A stretch of DNA of 17,523 nucleotides from Magnetococcales bacterium (GTDB lineage: Bacteria > Pseudomonadota > Magnetococcia > Magnetococcales > UBA8363), in contig JADFYU010000049.1 of the NCBI GenBank assembly GCA_015232865.1, positions 1-17,523 of the forward strand. The letters are read 5' to 3'. Every line of letters begins with the position of its first letter. Within the stretch, counting starts at the first letter, position 1. A program made the translations under genes and the position numbers. Below, piece by piece: positions 15,661 through 17,523 of this stretch. The notes under the pieces were generated by a model. It saw only the letters and a list, made by a program, of their open reading frames with translations, had not been told where the DNA came from and made no database searches.

Positions 15661-16329
15661 ATGTCCGACAGAATTTTGATTGACGCGATACTGGAGCTTA
15701 TTCTCAGACAGGACGGTTCCTTGCGCTACGATCGCATGCGCCAGGGAGATCTGGAAGCGCTACTTCCGTCCGAAATATGGAACGATACCGGCATGGAAAC
15801 GGTCTTGCACCTGACCACACAAGGGGTTTTTCATCCCTTACGGGAACCTCTGGGCAATATCGGTACCAGCCTTTTTTCTCTCTCACGTGATCGGGTTTCC
15901 GAAGCCATGAATGGAGTAGGTATTTTCAACAGCAATTTATCCGACCCGTTAATCCAGGCGCTTGGCATCACCCTTTCCGATCTGGAAAAACGGGAGCCTC
16001 GAGCCTTGGAGGCTGAACTACTGGTCCAAGACCCGGAAGGCAACGCCATTCTGCTCCGAGACATGCTGGAGTTGGAAATTCGCTGCAACGCCGCCGGTAA
16101 AAAAACCAAAGAGCAGGAGGCCTGTCGCCATCTCTATTGGCAACTCTGGGAGTTTGCCTGGGCCAGACGAATTTTTATCGCTGAAGATCATGTTATCGAG
16201 GCACTGGAAAACATCTACACCCGGTACCCCTTCCTCGACACCCGACAAGGCCCTCGCAGGGCACCCCTGCCCCCCGGCAATCTGCCCGATCCACGCTTCG
16301 AAGAAGAGTGTGAACCGGAATTGTGGTAG
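15661..16329 (+). CDS. Protein of unknown function in operon with GAPDH
   Basis: I do not recognise this 222-residue protein. It starts at an ATG preceded by AAGGAGAG (15645-15652) and lies 21 bp after the GAPDH stop with no terminator between, so co-transcription is likely. It has no signal peptide and no membrane segment. Predicted character is soluble, acidic and mostly helical. The N-terminus (1-60) is rich in charged and leucine residues. The middle (about 62-80) has LGNIGTSLFSLSRDRVSEAM. Residues 105-175 look like long helices with acidic and basic faces and two Cys (141 and 154). The C-terminus (about 197-222) is Pro-rich and ends in an acidic EEECEPELW. Base composition and codon use look like the neighbours. 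A role linked to GAPDH (partner, regulator or chaperone) is only suggested by position. Confidence 0.75.
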   Translation: MSDRILIDAILELILRQDGSLRYDRMRQGDLEALLPSEIWNDTGMETVLHLTTQGVFHPLREPLGNIGTSLFSLSRDRVSEAMNGVGIFNSNLSDPLIQALGITLSDLEKREPRALEAELLVQDPEGNAILLRDMLELEIRCNAAGKKTKEQEACRHLYWQLWEFAWARRIFIAEDHVIEALENIYTRYPFLDTRQGPRRAPLPPGNLPDPRFEEECEPELW

Positions 16330-16336
16330 ATCGAAC

Positions 16337-16383
16337 CAAACACACAATGGGCTAAGGGTATACCGTAGCCCATTGTGTGTTTG
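16337..16383. terminator. Perfect 18-bp stem between convergent genes
   Basis: CAAACACACAATGGGCTA (16337-16354) and TAGCCCATTGTGTGTTTG (16366-16383) are exact inverted complements around an 11-nt loop that itself contains GGTATACC. The stem lies 8 bp after the stop of the unknown gene and about 95 bp beyond the stop of the opposing CysZ gene. It should work as a bidirectional terminator. The arm ends are A-rich and T-rich on the expected sides. Confidence 0.75.
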
Positions 16384-16403
16384 AACCTAATAAATTCGGC
16401 ATT

Positions 16404-16422
16404 GAACCGAGAAACGGCGGTT
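16404..16422. repeat. Single arm of the dispersed repeat family
   Basis: GAACCGAGAAACGGCGGTT is the reverse complement of AACCGCCGTTTCTCGGTTC. Its 12-mer GAAACGGCGGTT is identical to 2238-2249. A degenerate second copy in the same orientation may lie at 16383-16402 (AACCTA...ATTCGGCATT). It sits between the 18-bp terminator stem and the CysZ stop. Confidence 0.55.
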
Positions 16423-16478
16423 GAAAGCTCAGGAAAAAAAACCCGCTTATTGGCGTGCAGACTGAGGGTTATCCGAGT

Positions 16479-17225
16479 TTATTGCCGATTATTTTCGGCA
16501 AGGGATTCTACCCAGAAGATGGTGGCCCCGGCGACGGCGGCGGGCATGACGAGAAAATTGATGAAGGGGATGGTGTTCATCAGCAGGGTCGTCCCACCGA
16601 ATATGAGGCTGACACCGCGTTTTTCTCTGAGTTTCCGGCGGACTTCACCACCGGTCAAGTTGTGGTTGCCCATCGGAATGTCCGCATACTGAATCGCCAA
16701 CATCCAGGCTGAAAAGGCGATCCACAAAAACGGAGCGGCAACATTGACCACCGGCACGATAAATAACACTAAAAAGGGAATCGCCCACAAAATATTGTAG
16801 GCTATTTTTCCAAACTCGTTCCAGATCAGGGGAATCAGGCGAAGCAACATGCCCTTGGGATTGCCCTGGGCCGGGTCGATTCGACCGCCACGCAGATGTT
16901 GTTCAACCCGTTCAGCCAAAATGGAATTAAACGGGGCGGCGATGATGTTGGCCATCATGCTGAAGGTAAAGAAGATCCCGACTCCCATGGTCACCACCAG
17001 CAGGGGAATCAATACCCACCCAAGCCAGTTCAACCAATCGGGCAGAAAACCGTTGGCCCACCCCAAAAAAACCTGAAACTGCCCAAAGGCATACCAGATG
17101 CCGAGGGCAAACACGATACAATTGATCAGCAACGGAATAATGGCGTAGAAGCGCACACCCGGTTTGACCAGAAGGGTGAGACCCCGAAAAAAATATCCGA
17201 CACCGGCTATGGGAGAGCGAACCAT
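16479..17225 (-). CDS. cysZ: CysZ/EI24-family inner-membrane protein
   Basis: From the ATG at 17225 it has 248 residues, close to E. coli CysZ (253). This start follows AAGGA at 8 nt. The frame remains open to 17288, but that extension runs through a repeat arm (17255-17273). Hydrophobic segments lie at about 26-48, 66-92, 143-183 and 206-235. The signature IAAPFNSILAERVE (95-108) matches the CysZ family, as do RSPIAGVGYFFRG near the N-terminus and FINFLVMPAAVAGATIFWVE at the end. CysZ takes up sulfate for cysteine synthesis in enteric bacteria. In other groups the EI24/CysZ fold is annotated only by similarity, so sulfate transport is probable rather than shown. No cys genes are visible next to it. 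Confidence 0.85.
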   Translation of the reverse strand: MVRSPIAGVGYFFRGLTLLVKPGVRFYAIIPLLINCIVFALGIWYAFGQFQVFLGWANGFLPDWLNWLGWVLIPLLVVTMGVGIFFTFSMMANIIAAPFNSILAERVEQHLRGGRIDPAQGNPKGMLLRLIPLIWNEFGKIAYNILWAIPFLVLFIVPVVNVAAPFLWIAFSAWMLAIQYADIPMGNHNLTGGEVRRKLREKRGVSLIFGGTTLLMNTIPFINFLVMPAAVAGATIFWVESLAENNRQ

Positions 17226-17254
17226 TTCAACGATCCTTCGATAACAAGATCCAT

Positions 17255-17328
17255 AACCTGGATTCGGCAGTTGTACCGAACAAACCAAACGGTTGCGCCG
17301 GGCTTGTGCAGAAAACTGCCGTTTCTAG
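17255..17328. repeat. Head-to-head pair of repeat-family arms upstream of cysZ
   Basis: AACCTGGATTCGGCAGTTG (17255-17273) and AAACTGCCGTTTCTAG (17313-17328) form an imperfect inverted repeat with a 39-nt centre. Each is near-identical to other copies: the first to 8314-8330 and 14351-14367 (reversed), the second to 11022-11034. The pair begins 30 bp upstream of the cysZ ATG, in its likely promoter or leader. Confidence 0.6.
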
Positions 17329-17523
17329 GATTATGCGTTTGTTTTACGAAGAGAGGCGGAGAAAATCACGCACCCCTCCTGTTTCTCTTTTGACCACCTG
17401 CTATTTTTTCAAAAAAAGAGTTGCCTACCAGGAGTCTGCGTACTTTTTTAACCTAGATCCGGCAGTTGGAAGTGCGTAAGCGGTGCAACATATTGGTTTA
17501 TCTGGTGAACTAGAAAAAATCGA
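17329..17523. other. Intergenic end of window with one more repeat arm
   Basis: No gene is visible in this AT-rich stretch. AACCTAGATCCGGCAGTTGG (17450-17469) is another arm of the dispersed family, in the same orientation as 17255-17273. The next gene presumably starts beyond the window. Confidence 0.5.

Noticed and set aside
16482..16501. TTGCCGA/TCGGCAA hairpin at the end of cysZ as a terminator
   Set aside because: It lies within the last codons of the gene, and the 18-bp stem at 16337-16383 is a far better terminator candidate. The hairpin may be chance.
17226..17288. N-terminal extension of CysZ by 21 residues
   Set aside because: The extension is translated repeat arm and promoter sequence. 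The ATG at 17225 has a good ribosome-binding site and matches the family length.
1..17523. tRNA, rRNA, CRISPR array, prophage or toxin-antitoxin genes
   Set aside because: I looked for cloverleaf-like sequence, regularly spaced direct repeats and phage-type genes and saw none.

Overview
The window reads as chromosomal DNA from a Gram-negative bacterium, most likely a proteobacterium. It encodes a PqiABC-type system that spans the envelope, an outer-membrane lipoprotein, periplasmic proteins with signal peptides, and a heptose-type sugar kinase/nucleotidyltransferase. I cannot name the genus. A deep-branching aquatic proteobacterium such as a Magnetococcia relative is only an impression. The window has no rRNA, tRNA, CRISPR array, phage or intact insertion sequence.

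Layout. Bases 1-1555 hold the 3' part of an RND/MMPL exporter gene (+). A strong hairpin then separates it from a tightly overlapping minus-strand pqi operon (pqiA-like 1, pqiA-like 2, pqiB, pqiC; 5352 down to 1628). From 5501 to 8314 (+) lies a second complete RND exporter with a cyclic-nucleotide-binding domain fused to its C-terminus. Converging on it is a minus-strand pair: a HldE-like bifunctional sugar kinase/nucleotidyltransferase and, overlapping by ATGA, a LolA-like periplasmic lipoprotein-sorting protein. A divergent intergenic region (about 10777-11197) carries promoters for that pair and for transketolase (+). Downstream on + are a periplasmic rhodanese, then a divergent long GAPDH followed by a 222-residue unknown protein. 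A perfect 18-bp stem separates these from a minus-strand CysZ-family membrane protein.

How the genes fit together. The left half is envelope lipid and lipoprotein traffic: two RND exporters, PqiABC and a LolA-like carrier. The right half is central sugar-phosphate metabolism (transketolase, GAPDH), which could serve the pentose phosphate pathway, glycolysis/gluconeogenesis or a Calvin cycle. Two genes, rhodanese and CysZ, touch sulfur.

The most unusual signal that is not a gene is a dispersed family of short inverted-repeat arms of about 18 bp (consensus close to AACYGCCGNNTCYNGGTT). Arms occur at 2231-2249, 2273-2290, 8314-8331, 11022-11037, 14251-14269, 14349-14367, 16404-16422, 17255-17273, 17313-17328 and 17450-17469. 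They are often paired head to head, like REP/BIME or MITE units. One pair lies in frame inside the N-terminal region of the pqiC lipoprotein. Another brackets a 117-nt foldable block just upstream of the GAPDH gene.
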